52,098 nucleotides of DNA from an uncultured Acetatifactor sp. (GCA_947625255.1 CANQNT010000022.1:1-52098), one strand, 5' to 3'; counted from the first letter of the stretch, positions 18,269-28,266 are shown. Numbers and translations are program-made. The notes: generated from the letters alone by a model not told the origin.

Positions 18269-18628
18269 GTGGTAAAGAACGCAAATGCTACTTTAACCCG
18301 CAAGTGTTGTTGTTCCTCGCCATCGTGGAGCGTCGTAGATGTGACGTGGAATGTTCAAGGCATTGCCACTATTCGTATCCGTTGCAATTCCTGCAAGGCT
18401 GAATGGGCGACAAAGTCACGGAAAGACTTGAGTGACTTGATGGACAAATCCATTTCCCCGTCATCCGGCAATCGCACGTTGCGGGACGCATTGCATAAAG
18501 CGGATGAGGTGCGTGCCGAATGGCTTAAAGGAACTATAAAAAACCAAGAGGATATTGTAGCCCGAGAAGTAAAAAAGCTTGAAAAATATAAGAAAGAGTT
18601 AGATAGCTTGAGCGCAGAAGTAGACTAA
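18269..18628 (+). CDS. Small zinc-ribbon/coiled-coil protein of unknown function
   Basis: The 119-aa product starts at GTG 18269 after AGGAGGAACCTTTCA. An N-terminal CCC cluster and a later RCNSCKAEW pair suggest a zinc ribbon (about residues 12-48). The C-terminal third (NQEDIVAREVKKLEKYKKEL) is a charged helix likely to form a coiled coil. No family is recognised. It lies 116 nt after the HTH gene and ends at a terminator. Confidence 0.6.
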   Translation: MVKNANATLTRKCCCSSPSWSVVDVTWNVQGIATIRIRCNSCKAEWATKSRKDLSDLMDKSISPSSGNRTLRDALHKADEVRAEWLKGTIKNQEDIVAREVKKLEKYKKELDSLSAEVD

Positions 18629-18667
18629 TATTATCCTGTCAATACTAAGAGTGTATCCACTACGCAT

Positions 18668-18697
18668 TCCCTCGGCAGATTTGCCGAGGGATTTTTG
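18668..18697 (+). terminator. Terminator after the zinc-ribbon gene
   Basis: The stem TCCCTCGGCA / TGCCGAGGGA with loop GATT is followed by TTTTT. A second hairpin lies at about 18743-18772 (CCAAGC / GCTTGG) between this gene and the convergent toxin gene and may serve the opposite strand. Confidence 0.85.
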
Positions 18698-18852
18698 CCG
18701 CGCAAAGCAGCACGCTTTGTTGGCGATGTATGGGCAAGAAAAGCGCCCAAGCTTCTACGCTTGGACGCTTTGGTTTATTTCCTTATTCGGCCCGCTGTTT
18801 GCTGCGATGCTGGCTGAGTTGCCGGATGACAGCAGAACCGCATCGTCTGCTT

Positions 18853-19185
18853 TTACTGTTGTTCGGGCATATCGAGTAATGCTGAAGTCTGGTCTCGCCG
18901 CCCGTAGATAACTGCCGTGACCCACACGGCTTTCTTTTCCTCGTCAACCAGATAGTAAACGAGAAAGTTTTTAACGGCCATTTTGCGGATGCCTTTCGTA
19001 TGCCACGGCTCTTCCTCGGTAAGAGGGTATCTGAGCGGCATAGAGTCCAGCTTACTGATTTCGCTTTGCAGCGTATCCGCCCATTTCCGTGCGGTCTCCG
19101 GCGCAAGCAAGACTTTTGAAATATACTCCACCGTTTCTCCGATTTGTTCGATTGCCTGCGGGGTCAGCTTCACCTCATACCGCAT
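18853..19185 (-). CDS. RelE/ParE-family toxin
   Basis: The 110-aa product has the RelE/ParE fold pattern: YEVKLTPQAIEQIGETVEYI at the N-terminus, a central PLRYPL segment, and C-terminal KNFLVYYLVDEEKKAVWVTAVIYGRRDQ with the Arg-rich catalytic end. Such toxins cleave ribosome-bound mRNA (RelE) or poison gyrase (ParE). ATG 19185 follows GAAGGT; an alternative TTG 19191 would overlap the antitoxin stop. The antitoxin gene is immediately upstream, giving a typical operon. Confidence 0.88.
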   Translation of the reverse strand: MRYEVKLTPQAIEQIGETVEYISKVLLAPETARKWADTLQSEISKLDSMPLRYPLTEEEPWHTKGIRKMAVKNFLVYYLVDEEKKAVWVTAVIYGRRDQTSALLDMPEQQ

Positions 19186-19187
19186 AC

Positions 19188-19484
19188 TCAAATACCTTCA
19201 CGGATTTTGGCAAAGGCTTCATCAACGGACAGTCCTTCGCCGGACTTTGCCTGCTCATAGCCCTTTTCCATCACGGCGTTGAACTGCTCATCGGTCAAGC
19301 CGTCTCTTGTGGGCAGCTTCGGCACGGTGAGGGTAAACGGAACACCGCCGGTCATTATGATTTGTCGGTACAATGTATCAATCAGGACGGAGACAGGCAA
19401 ACCAAGCTGTTCCAGCACAGCCTCCGCCTGCCTTTTGATTTCCGGCTGCACACGAGCTGTTACATTTGCGCTTTTTGTTGCCAT
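19188..19484 (-). CDS. RelB/DinJ-family antitoxin
   Basis: The 98-aa product has an N-terminal ribbon-helix-helix (ANVTARVQPEIKRQAEAVLE then LPVSVLIDTLYRQII), characteristic of RelB/DinJ antitoxins that bind their own promoter and neutralise the toxin with a flexible C-terminus. ATG 19484 follows AGGCAGGTG; the upstream frame to 19493 lacks a better site. The stop lies against the toxin start. A second DinJ-like gene, without a toxin, is at 36982. Confidence 0.88.
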   Translation of the reverse strand: MATKSANVTARVQPEIKRQAEAVLEQLGLPVSVLIDTLYRQIIMTGGVPFTLTVPKLPTRDGLTDEQFNAVMEKGYEQAKSGEGLSVDEAFAKIREGI

Positions 19485-19789
19485 TGCAAACACCTGCCTT
19501 TCTGCTTCCTATTATACCGCATTGTATCGCGAATTGCAATACACTATTCGGGCTTGTAACCATCTGCGGGGTTGCTTTCGCAAGACATAGCCGCCGCCTG
19601 GTCTTTTTTCCGGGCAACAGATGAAGTCCCTACGGGGAGGGTAAGCCGTTCACGCAGACGAGAGTTGACCGTCGCAGAGCCCGATTTCGACCGACTTTGA
19701 GGGCTCCCAAAAAATTTTTTTGGCCCGGCTCGACTCCTATATAAGCGATTTACTCCTTGGAAGCGTCCGGAGGTCAAACGCATATTCCA

Positions 19790-19823
19790 CTGATAGATTA
19801 GTAATATTCCGTAAATCTATCAG
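19790..19823. promoter_or_regulatory. Inverted repeat upstream of the Rep/primase-like gene
   Basis: A perfect 10-bp inverted repeat (CTGATAGATT / AATCTATCAG, 14-nt spacer) sits about 170 nt before the start at 19995. It may be an operator or a hairpin. No protein can be assigned to it. Confidence 0.4.
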
Positions 19824-19994
19824 AGATACATCATTTTCGCCTCATAGATATTGCAATTTCCCATATCGGCTTTCTTCGGTTGTTTTGGCTTGAGTCCGCT
19901 TTTTTCGAATATGAGTGCTCATCGAAAACTTCCATTATATATCGAGAGCCGAAATACACCGACCTCAATTCTACATAATGAGGAGTTGATTCCT

Positions 19995-20882
19995 ATGTCC
20001 AACCATCTGCCGAAGATGCAGATACCCGCCGAAGTCCTGAAGTTCATAGACGTCTGCTACGGAAACCGCCCGAGCGAAAAGCTCACGGTGGCCGCTGTCG
20101 GCAAAGGTATCGTCCCGGTCTTGTCGCTTCCCGTCCCTCAGGCCAAGGAACGCCTGCGGACGATTAAAGTTGGCAGGCTCGCGGGATACCAAATCTCGAA
20201 GAACACCGGCGCCGAGCCGCGTGTCCTGAACAACATTGTCATTGATGTACGCGCTGTCAGTGAGCATTACACCAATGACGACATCTATCTGTTCTCTCAG
20301 GAACTGTTCCACTCCCTTATCTTCCTGCTGGAACCGGAAGATATCTGCCCGTCCTACTTTGTCTTCACAGGGCGCGGCGCGCAGATTTGGTGGTCGCTGA
20401 AGCCGCTCCACACCGCTGTGTACCTGAAGCAGTACCGCAGAGTCACCGACTTCCTCATCGAAAAGGTGTGGGAAGCCATAGAGCGCGCTGACGACATCAA
20501 CTGCTTTGCCGTCTGCGAAAAGGCGAGCCGTGACCCCGCGGGGCTTGTCTGGCTTCCGGGAAGCTACAACACCCGCGCCCGGTGTCGTACCGAGCTGAAG
20601 CCCTGCTACTACCACCGCTATGACCTTCGCGAACTCGACGAGCTTGTGCCGGATGACTTCGAATCGTCCTGCAGCAGCGACTCTTGCCGTTGCGAAGCTG
20701 GCAGCTGCTGCAAGTCATACGGTAAGCCGTTTCTCAGGCACGCCGATGACTACAACACCCCGATTCACGATATGCTGCCGCCCGAGCCTATCGTAGACCC
20801 CAGACTGGACGAGCTGCTGAGCGAGTGGCGTACCCGCTTCTTCGACGACGAAGGCCGTCCCAACTCGCCACACGAGGGCTGA
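19995..20882 (+). CDS. Plasmid replication/primase-like protein (AEP-type, putative)
   Basis: The 295-aa product starts at ATG 19995 after GAGGAGTTGATTCCT; the upstream open frame to 19851 lacks such a site. The centre resembles replication proteins of the archaeo-eukaryotic primase superfamily: FVFTGRGAQIWWSL, then a helical segment, then DPAGLVWLPGSYNTRARCR, matching the usual SGRG...R-LPGT-N-K pattern. VIDVR near residue 85 could hold the metal-binding Asp. A Cys-rich patch (SCSSDSCRCEAGSCC) follows around residue 230. The combination suggests a plasmid-type initiator/primase brought in with the mobile region. The catalytic residues are not certain. Confidence 0.5.
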   Translation: MSNHLPKMQIPAEVLKFIDVCYGNRPSEKLTVAAVGKGIVPVLSLPVPQAKERLRTIKVGRLAGYQISKNTGAEPRVLNNIVIDVRAVSEHYTNDDIYLFSQELFHSLIFLLEPEDICPSYFVFTGRGAQIWWSLKPLHTAVYLKQYRRVTDFLIEKVWEAIERADDINCFAVCEKASRDPAGLVWLPGSYNTRARCRTELKPCYYHRYDLRELDELVPDDFESSCSSDSCRCEAGSCCKSYGKPFLRHADDYNTPIHDMLPPEPIVDPRLDELLSEWRTRFFDDEGRPNSPHEG

Positions 20883-21289
20883 GCTTAGTCATCAGACCGT
20901 GCCGGCGTAGTCGGAGCAAAAGCCGGACGGGACGCCAGTCCCGCCCGGCTTGTTGCGCTGCAACCCGTTGCTCTTTCAAAGCGTGGCTGTGCGTCAGAGC
21001 GCTCTGGTGCCCGCGACGGGTATGTCTTGCTCGACGTCTTGTAAGCGGCTGCAAGCGCCTTGCAGACGGCAAGGCGCGTTGTAGTGCCGGGTGTTTTCGC
21101 GCGTTTTTTCCTGTGCCGGCATATATCCTAAGAGCGCAACCGCTATTGGCTATCCGACCAATTTTGAATCAGACTATTTTACCCATACTCGTAACGTAGT
21201 TGAATGTGACGACGGGAGACAGTGTCGAGACCCTTTCAAAACCCCATTCATACCGTTGCGATTCGCTATAATCTATCAAAAAGGAGAAT
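20883..21289. other. Intergenic stretch with a terminator
   Basis: Apart from the terminator at 20922, nothing gene-like is visible. There is a GC-rich half followed by an AT-richer leader ending in AAAAAGGAG before the Rpn gene. Confidence 0.5.
20922..20952 (+). terminator. Terminator after the Rep/primase-like gene
   Basis: The stem GCCGGACGGGAC / GTCCCGCCCGGC with a 4-nt loop is followed by TTG. It is very stable, though its T-run is short. Confidence 0.65.
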
Positions 21290-22102
21290 ATGCCAATGGT
21301 CCCAAAGCAAGTACCACTTACTGAAATGTCCCTCAATAACGATTTCATGTTTGGCGCCGTCTTCAGCGACCTTAGTATCTGCAAAGCATTTCTGGAGAAG
21401 CTGCTGGACATAATCATTGCAAAAATCGAGATAGTCCAAGGGGAGAGTTCGTTAGACTGTAGCCATGACTTCCGCGGTGTTCGGCTCGATGTCAGTGTCC
21501 TGGACATATCCGGGCATTCCTATCGCATCGAAATCGTGCCCACAGACAACGCGCTCGCCCGCTCAAGACTGTATCTCTCTGCGTTCTACTCCGATGTTTA
21601 CGCAGACAGCGAGGCCTGTGAGGATGATGCTCCGCTGTATATCATCTTTCTCTGCAACGATGACCCGGTCGGTCTTGGGTATGCGCAGTACATCGTAGAG
21701 ACGTCATACCGCGACGTTCCCGCCGTATACGACGACGGAACGCACGTCATTTTCCTCAACAGCCACTATATCGACGATGCAACACACGCCAACGCCAACC
21801 CGGAAATCCTTGAGTTTTTGCGCTATCTTGGAACAGGGAACGATGATGAACCCGTCACCACCGAATTTGCGGGGTCCGTCATGCAGAAAGTCCTCGAAAT
21901 CCGTGAGGACAAAACGTGGCAGACCTGCTACGGTTTGTGGGTGCAGAAATGTGCAAGCGTCCATACAGCCGGTCGGAACGAAGGCCGCGAATCGACCCTC
22001 ATTGGGTTGGCTCGCAAGAACCTCCTGACGACAAAGCAAGCCGCTGACGAGCTCGGCATTACTGAAGCCGAGGTTAAGCATCTCATGGCGAGCACCAAGT
22101 AG
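21290..22102 (+). CDS. Rpn/PDDEXK_2-family nuclease-like protein
   Basis: The 270-aa product matches the Rpn/PDDEXK_2 family (recombination-promoting nucleases, formerly 'putative transposases'): LNNDFMFGAVFSD at the N-terminus, a core RLDVSVLD...YRIEIV, then LARSRLYLSAFYSD and YIIFLCNDDP. The usual catalytic end IE-Q is IE-V here, so activity may be altered. The C-terminal tail (TTKQAADELGITEAEVKHLM) is a small HTH. ATG 21290 follows AAAAAGGAGAAT. The gene is monocistronic with its own terminator at 22129. A shorter relative is at 35891. Confidence 0.8.
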   Translation: MPMVPKQVPLTEMSLNNDFMFGAVFSDLSICKAFLEKLLDIIIAKIEIVQGESSLDCSHDFRGVRLDVSVLDISGHSYRIEIVPTDNALARSRLYLSAFYSDVYADSEACEDDAPLYIIFLCNDDPVGLGYAQYIVETSYRDVPAVYDDGTHVIFLNSHYIDDATHANANPEILEFLRYLGTGNDDEPVTTEFAGSVMQKVLEIREDKTWQTCYGLWVQKCASVHTAGRNEGRESTLIGLARKNLLTTKQAADELGITEAEVKHLMASTK

Positions 22103-22128
22103 TCCGAAGATGGGTCTCGACAAGACAG

Positions 22129-22156
22129 GGAGCAGTCGTAAGACTGCTCCTTTTTG
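22129..22156 (+). terminator. Terminator after the Rpn gene
   Basis: A perfect 9-bp stem GGAGCAGTC / GACTGCTCC with loop GTAA is followed by TTTTTG. Confidence 0.92.
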
Positions 22157-22311
22157 TTTAGACGAATGTAGTGGTCTGCAATTCGGCTAATCCGGTCAAA
22201 TCTCCCTCAGTTCTCTTCAAACCCGAAATCCTGAACTTTCAGTGTACGGCAATTTGCACTACGCAAAAGAGCCCTCAGTTATATCCGCATCCTCTCTCTT
22301 CTATCAATTAC

Positions 22312-23166
22312 TTAGGCAGAAATCGTGCACAAAAAATTGATACCCTGCTCAACACGTTTCTTAACTTGCAGTAACGTCGGATAAGCATATCTGCCAGAAA
22401 CTCCATGTGTTCCATCACTTAGCACATGAAACAGCTCCAGAATATTATCAATGTCAGCATCTGCAAAATCTATTACACAGGCTTCCATTTCCTTATCGCG
22501 CATCATAAATTTAATTTTTTCTTTTCTTGTAGCATTTCCGCGCTCCGTTTTGGCGCACTTCGGATTAAACTGAAAAACCGCTGCATCTGGGGCTTTCATC
22601 TCAAGAAATTCCGTAAATATCTCTCGCGCACTTGTGCAAAAATGTCTCGCCGCTTCCGGGTTCTTAGGATTTAATGAGTATACTGCACCCTGCCAACGAT
22701 TATCCAAATCCTCAGATACATTACGGAGTTTATTCCCGATTTCACTATCCTCTGTGTTTTCTTCTGGTATTTCATCATTCTCAATGGCATTTGCCGTTAT
22801 TATACTATTTGCCTGCTCTGATTCAATAAGGTCAAGTATTTTATCCTGCTCTGGAGTTACTGGATACCCAACCGTATATATAGCACCAACATCCGTATAA
22901 TGCCTCTGCATGGTTCGGACAGACACCGTATATGTGCTATCAGTAGAAGCATTGAGCTTACGAATCTCGTGGGAAATGATTTGCTTATTCCTTCGCACCG
23001 TAGAATTATACTCTCTCTCAAAACGCTTATAGGCATCAACTGTCTTCTTGACCTGTGAATTATAATTTCTGATAGCTCGATTAACATCATTGAGAACCCT
23101 GCGTTCCTTCTGTTCGAGTTGGTGCATTTTAGATTTAAGCTGTGAAGGGGTAAGACGTCTTGCCAT
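22312..23166 (-). CDS. Predicted nuclease with coiled-coil N-terminus (pPIWI-associating nuclease-like, tentative)
   Basis: A 284-aa protein. Residues 1-75 are strongly helical and charged and probably form a coiled coil. The C-terminal half contains RWQGAVYSLNPKNPEAARHF, STAREIFTEFLEMKAPD-like and SDGTHGVSGRYA segments. These resemble the predicted nuclease domain found beside prokaryotic PIWI-like genes and in other defence islands; I recall this match only loosely. It is the last gene of the - strand run that includes hsdMSR and the DUF262 gene, 82 nt downstream of the latter, which supports a defence role. The exact motif line-up could not be tested. Confidence 0.5.
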   Translation of the reverse strand: MARRLTPSQLKSKMHQLEQKERRVLNDVNRAIRNYNSQVKKTVDAYKRFEREYNSTVRRNKQIISHEIRKLNASTDSTYTVSVRTMQRHYTDVGAIYTVGYPVTPEQDKILDLIESEQANSIITANAIENDEIPEENTEDSEIGNKLRNVSEDLDNRWQGAVYSLNPKNPEAARHFCTSAREIFTEFLEMKAPDAAVFQFNPKCAKTERGNATRKEKIKFMMRDKEMEACVIDFADADIDNILELFHVLSDGTHGVSGRYAYPTLLQVKKRVEQGINFLCTISA

Positions 23167-23247
23167 TAAAACCTCCTATGTACTTAACAAAAACATAGTG
23201 TATACTCTTTGTGCGTCATTCGCGCATATTTCGGTTTCAGGGAACCG

Positions 23248-24984
23248 TCAGACTGTCAAATCGTTTTCTTTCAAAAACCCGATAAAGGCAGCCATGATAC
23301 GTTTGCTACGCTCTATAATATCCGCTTCAGTAAAGTCAGTGAGCGTATTCGCCATCTCTACAAGCTCACGGACTTTTGTTCCTTCCTTTTTCACCCCACG
23401 TTTTGTAAAGCCGACGTAGTATTGTTTCTTATCTTTAAACCGGTAATCAGTTGCTCCGATGTTGATACGTTTCTCAAGCAAAGCCTTGTTTCCGAGAGAT
23501 TCCAGATTATTTACATCTGTTAGGGACTTCTCTTTATCCTGACGGTTCCGGGCGAAGATATGTTCAACCTCCAAGACCGTTTCCAAAGGCAGAAGCTCCT
23601 GTGCCTCATCGTGGAACGCCCACCAAGCGACCATTGACTTTGTAATTGGCCGTGCGTTGTTAAAGCTGAAATGAGCGAACATACTCTCAATCGTAGCAGG
23701 GTTAAATTTGTTGTCTGCAAAAGTCACCGGCTGACCGTTCACGACGTTCACCATTTCCGCATAGACAGGCGTTCTAAGTGCGTTCACACCTGGATTGGTA
23801 ACAGCATAAGTCCAGATGAACGCAGTGATTTTATTGAGGAACGCATAGAATGCATCATCGTCCAGCAGTCCGTCTTTATCCTTATTCTGCATAAAGTACA
23901 CGGATACAAAGTACGTCCACATACCATTCGGTGCATAATTAAGGACGAACAGACGGCGCAGCACCCGGTTAGAGAACCGGGCATTGTCCTGATTGGATAC
24001 ATCATTCCAGAAATCTGCCAGCACGACCAGATTCTCAAATGTCTGTTCGTTATTTAGCAGAGCATAACTGTCCTTCTCATAGAATTTCCGCAGAGCCTCC
24101 GTCGTAGAGGACTTAATGCCCATCGTGGCACGGACATAATACATATATCGGGTAAACAATTCATCCATCGGAGTTCCGGAAATGGGATGAAAAATCGTCT
24201 CACACAGTTCGTCCAGTTCTTTCCACCGCTGGATGAACTCATCTTTTTTGCCGAGCTTGGAGTAGTATTTATAGAACTGCGCTTTGAAAATATCTGCATC
24301 TGACAGCGGCTTGCCTCTATCATTAAGGGTCGAGAAGATACGCAGAGCGGTGTCCTGCGATTCTGCTTCAATAGGAAGCAGAATACAGTTGTTCAGGATG
24401 CGGGTGGGCATATAGGCAAAGTAGCTCGCATAGTTATCTAGGAATTCTCTAATCTTTTCCTGAAAGAATCGGTAATTGACGGCGTAGTTGCTCTTTTGAT
24501 TTTTCTGTACCTCTCCGGTACGAAGGATTTCAAGAAATTCTTCCTTGTCCTTATCTGTGGCGACCTCTGAATCAATCTTCAGTGCCTCCATATTCGGCTT
24601 GTCAAATTCATCGGTCTTCCAAATGCACTTCTCGATGTTTTCTCTTGTCGCACGGGATTCTGCATCCTGCATATGGCCGAAACGGACATAAAAGGCCCGT
24701 AGTAGAAGCATCAGGGTGGTGAGACGCTGCTGGCCGTCAATGACCTCCATCTTACCGTCGTCGTTCTTGAACGTCACAATAGGCCCGAGGAAATATTCGT
24801 TGTTGCTATCAAACTTTGTCCTGTCATTATCAGGAAAAGCAAAGGCGAAAATATCATCCCAAAGGGTTTGACATTCTGCTTCACCCCATGCGTAAGGACG
24901 CTGATAATCCGGTATCAGAAAATCAGCGTGTTTGCTCTGAAATAAATCCTTTATGGATTTCTGGTCTACATTTAATTTCGACAT
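23248..24984 (-). CDS. GmrSD-like DUF262/DUF1524 protein (type IV restriction-like)
   Basis: The 578-aa product opens with the DUF262 signature: IPDYQRPYAW (about 24-33) and VIDGQQRLTTL (about 80-90), the nucleotide-binding ParB-like core. The C-terminal DUF1524 part holds the HNH-type nuclease segment LEVEHIFARN, then NLESLGNKALLEKRIN. The GmrS and GmrD functions are fused in one chain, as in many single-protein homologues that cut modified phage DNA. It lies between hsdR and a predicted nuclease on the same strand, so it appears to be part of a defence cassette. AAAAGGAGAGT precedes ATG 24984. Confidence 0.9.
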   Translation of the reverse strand: MSKLNVDQKSIKDLFQSKHADFLIPDYQRPYAWGEAECQTLWDDIFAFAFPDNDRTKFDSNNEYFLGPIVTFKNDDGKMEVIDGQQRLTTLMLLLRAFYVRFGHMQDAESRATRENIEKCIWKTDEFDKPNMEALKIDSEVATDKDKEEFLEILRTGEVQKNQKSNYAVNYRFFQEKIREFLDNYASYFAYMPTRILNNCILLPIEAESQDTALRIFSTLNDRGKPLSDADIFKAQFYKYYSKLGKKDEFIQRWKELDELCETIFHPISGTPMDELFTRYMYYVRATMGIKSSTTEALRKFYEKDSYALLNNEQTFENLVVLADFWNDVSNQDNARFSNRVLRRLFVLNYAPNGMWTYFVSVYFMQNKDKDGLLDDDAFYAFLNKITAFIWTYAVTNPGVNALRTPVYAEMVNVVNGQPVTFADNKFNPATIESMFAHFSFNNARPITKSMVAWWAFHDEAQELLPLETVLEVEHIFARNRQDKEKSLTDVNNLESLGNKALLEKRINIGATDYRFKDKKQYYVGFTKRGVKKEGTKVRELVEMANTLTDFTEADIIERSKRIMAAFIGFLKENDLTV

Positions 24985-25067
24985 TTTTACTCTCCTTTTT
25001 CTCCCTCGATGGAGTCGATTCTTCCGTGACCATCAGCGTTGATTGCACCGGAGCTCAGTCCGTATAG

Positions 25068-28000
25068 TTAATCGCTTGAAGGTGTTTCTGTGAAAGCATA
25101 ACCACCGATGCCGAAGAACCGCTCAAAGAACGCTTTCAGTTTATCAATAACTGTCTGCTTCTTCTTGTCTCTGATGCCGTCGCCGCTGAAGCGGGACACT
25201 GGCGGCATCAGACGGTCAATATCTGTGCCTATAGTCTTAATTTCTCCGTCCCGGAAAGCGTTCTCCACAAACTTCCGCGTTTCCGCTTCGCGCAACCGTT
25301 CTTCTTTTATTATCTGCGCCAGTTCCATTTCCCGTTTCTCGGCAACATAGCTGCTCCACTCAGCTACCACATCGTCTACATCGTTGATGCCTGAAATAAA
25401 GTTTTCAATAAGTTCCTTTTTGCTTCGAAGTTCCGGGCTTGCATTCAACGCCTTGCTGATGGTAACGAGGATTTCTTTATCTTCGCAGTTGGCATCATGA
25501 TACTTCTTGACCAACATCAGAATATAGTCGATATTTATCTCGACTTGCTTTATCAGCTCAATCTCGAAGACGATGTCATCAATGATGTCGGTACTTTCCC
25601 CCCGATTACGACGTTCGTTCCATTCGTCATGCAAGTCCTGATACCGGCCAAGATAGTCCTGCATATCCCGCTCGGAAATCAGTTCCATGCCCTTGAAATC
25701 ATCAAAGGAGGAAAGGAGGTTGCGCATACGGAGCAGCACGCCAAACAGCGAAATAAAGTCCTTCTGGTTCTGTTCTCCGACAATATGCGGCTCAGAGAGC
25801 GGAAACTTCTTAATCAGTTCATCTACTATATCTACATATCCGGGTTGTGGTTTGTCGTCTGCACTAATGTAACCGTAATAATAGTCCTTGAAGCTGTGAA
25901 GCAGGACGACTCCTCCATCGCTCCTGTCACCAAATCTGGCAATAGCCGTATCCACACGTTTTTTCAGATTGCGGAAGCAGACTATATTACCAAACGTCTT
26001 GATAGAGTTCAGAATGCGGTTGGTCCTTGAGAAAGCCTGAATCAGCCCGTGCATCTTTAAGTTCTTATCCACCCACAGCGTATTCAGCGTGGTGGCGTCA
26101 AACCCGGTCAGGAACATGTTGACCACTATGAGCAGGTCAAGCTCCTTGTTCTTCATTCGGAGAGAAACATCTTTGTAGTAGTTCTGGAACTTTTCACTAG
26201 ATGTGTCGTAGTTTGTACGGAACATCTCGTTGTAGTCCTTGATAGCCTTATCCAGAAAATCCCGTGCTGTCTGGTCGAGGGCGCTTGTGTCCTCCGGATT
26301 CTCTTCATCTAAGATGCCATCAGCCTCCGCCTCGTTAGCGCCATAGCTGTATATCACAGCTACTCGAAGCTTCTTAGTCGGGTCCTTATCCATCTGCCGC
26401 TTGAACTCCTGATAGTAGAGCATTGCCATAGGTACAGAAGATACGGCGAGTATTGAATTGAACCCACTGATACGCTGTTTGCGCTTAATCTCCTCCACCG
26501 TGCCCTGTTTCCCGGCAGCCACATCGGAGATGTTCGTAAGGGCATTGAACACATATGTCTTGTCGCCGCGGTAGGTCTTTTGGTCAAAGTGGTTCAGTAT
26601 ATACTCCGTCACAAGAGCAACGCGCTCCGGCGCTTCCAAAGCCTTCTTGCGGTCGATGTCCCATACCTCTTCATCATCAATGTCCGCATCGACATCCATC
26701 GTCTTGATGTAATCCACGCGGAAAGGCAGCACGTTCTTATCGTTGATGGCGTCCACAATCGTGTAGGTATGAAGCCTGTCGCCGAACGTGAGGTCTGTTG
26801 TCGCAAACTGCGGGTTCCTCACTGTTTCGATATTCGTTGTAAAAATCGGCGTTCCGGTAAAGCCAAAGAGATGGTACTTCTTAAAGTTCTTAACGATGGC
26901 GGTATGCATATCCCCGAACTGGCTGCGGTGACACTCATCGAAGATGATGACGACGTGTTGGTTGAAAACCGCGTGCCCTTTGTTCCGCGCTACAAAGTTC
27001 GAGAGCTTCTGTATAGTCGTGATGATAATACGGTACTCGTGTGGATTGCCCTTTTCGTCCCTATCCTCAAGCTGACGCTGCAGCACCCTCGTTGACGAGT
27101 TGCTGTTTGCTGCTCCCTTCTCAAATCGGTCGTATTCTTTCATCGTCTGGTAGTCCAAATCTTTCCGGTCAACTACAAAAAGCACCTTGTCGATATAGGG
27201 AAGGCGAGAAGCAAGCTGCGCCGTCTTGAAGGATGTCAGGGTCTTGCCCGAACCGGTGGTGTGCCAGACATATCCACCGCCGGCGATGTCGCCGTACTTC
27301 TTGTAGTTATTGGCTATCTCGATACGGTTCAGAATACGCTCCGTAGCTGTTATCTGATAAGGCCGCATCACCATCAGCATATTCTCAGACGTAAAGACAC
27401 AATATTTCGTAAGGATGTTTAAGATAGTGTGTCTGGCAAAAAACGTCTTTGTAAAGTCAATGAGGTCGGGAATAATGTGATTTCCCGCGTCCGCCCAAAA
27501 TGAAGTGAACTCGAAGCTGTTGCTGGTCTTTTCCTTTCTGACGTTGCCGGATGACGCATTTTTGACCGCGTTGAAGCGGGTGCTGTTGGAATAGTACTTG
27601 GTATTCGTCCCGTTAGAGATGACGAAAATCTGCACATATTCAAAAAGACCGCTGCCCGCCCAGAAGGAATCCCGCTGATAGCGGTCTATCTGATTGAAGG
27701 CTTCACGGATAGCAACACCCCAGCGCTTGAGCTCGATATGTACCATCGGGAAACCGTTCACCAGGACGGTAACATCGTAGCGATTATCATGTCTCGCCCC
27801 TTCATCGGTGCCGACAACGTACTGGTTAATGACCTGTAAGCTATTGTTGTGGATATTCTTCTTGTCTATCAGCGTGATATTCTTGGAGCTGTTGTCATCA
27901 CGCCGGAGGACCTGAACATTATCCTCCTGCACCTTCCGTGTCTTCTCCACAATATGCTCATTAGGGTTCGCCAGCTTCCCCGCGAAGAACCGGCTCCACT

Positions 28001-28235
28001 CGTCATCGCTGAATCGGATGTCGTTAAGAGCTTCCAGTCTGCGCCGCAGATTGTCCACCAGCTCCTTCTCGCTGTGGATGGGCAGATACTCATAGCCTTG
28101 CTCCGTCAGGAGGCGAATAAACTCCCGTTCCAGCGCTGCCTCGCTCTGATAGCTGTCTGACCGGTTCTTGACCGGCTCATACTCCGTGACAACTGTGTTC
28201 TCATTTGTCTCGGCAACGATATTGAAAAAAGCCAT
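25068..28235 (-). CDS. hsdR: Type I restriction endonuclease subunit R
   Basis: The 1055-aa product is a full-length HsdR. The N-terminal nuclease domain has the PD-(D/E)XK motif (Asp in NRYDVTVLV, then HIELKRWG near residue 168). The SF2 translocase follows with Walker A HTTGSGKT (about 330), DECHRSQ (about 435) and FTGTPIF. A C-terminal helical domain binds the methylase. The layout and the hsdS repeats downstream of hsdM suggest a type IC-like family. It is last of the hsd genes, 31 nt downstream of the hsdS half-gene. HsdR cleaves unmodified DNA in complex with HsdM and HsdS. Confidence 0.97.
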   Translation of the reverse strand: MAFFNIVAETNENTVVTEYEPVKNRSDSYQSEAALEREFIRLLTEQGYEYLPIHSEKELVDNLRRRLEALNDIRFSDDEWSRFFAGKLANPNEHIVEKTRKVQEDNVQVLRRDDNSSKNITLIDKKNIHNNSLQVINQYVVGTDEGARHDNRYDVTVLVNGFPMVHIELKRWGVAIREAFNQIDRYQRDSFWAGSGLFEYVQIFVISNGTNTKYYSNSTRFNAVKNASSGNVRKEKTSNSFEFTSFWADAGNHIIPDLIDFTKTFFARHTILNILTKYCVFTSENMLMVMRPYQITATERILNRIEIANNYKKYGDIAGGGYVWHTTGSGKTLTSFKTAQLASRLPYIDKVLFVVDRKDLDYQTMKEYDRFEKGAANSNSSTRVLQRQLEDRDEKGNPHEYRIIITTIQKLSNFVARNKGHAVFNQHVVIIFDECHRSQFGDMHTAIVKNFKKYHLFGFTGTPIFTTNIETVRNPQFATTDLTFGDRLHTYTIVDAINDKNVLPFRVDYIKTMDVDADIDDEEVWDIDRKKALEAPERVALVTEYILNHFDQKTYRGDKTYVFNALTNISDVAAGKQGTVEEIKRKQRISGFNSILAVSSVPMAMLYYQEFKRQMDKDPTKKLRVAVIYSYGANEAEADGILDEENPEDTSALDQTARDFLDKAIKDYNEMFRTNYDTSSEKFQNYYKDVSLRMKNKELDLLIVVNMFLTGFDATTLNTLWVDKNLKMHGLIQAFSRTNRILNSIKTFGNIVCFRNLKKRVDTAIARFGDRSDGGVVLLHSFKDYYYGYISADDKPQPGYVDIVDELIKKFPLSEPHIVGEQNQKDFISLFGVLLRMRNLLSSFDDFKGMELISERDMQDYLGRYQDLHDEWNERRNRGESTDIIDDIVFEIELIKQVEINIDYILMLVKKYHDANCEDKEILVTISKALNASPELRSKKELIENFISGINDVDDVVAEWSSYVAEKREMELAQIIKEERLREAETRKFVENAFRDGEIKTIGTDIDRLMPPVSRFSGDGIRDKKKQTVIDKLKAFFERFFGIGGYAFTETPSSD

Positions 28236-28266
28236 ACCCGCATACCTCCTGCGTGATTTTAGGGGC

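Noticed and set aside
18651..18911. 86-codon + strand open frame
   Set aside because: It starts in front of a strong terminator, has no ribosome site and runs into the opposite-strand toxin gene.
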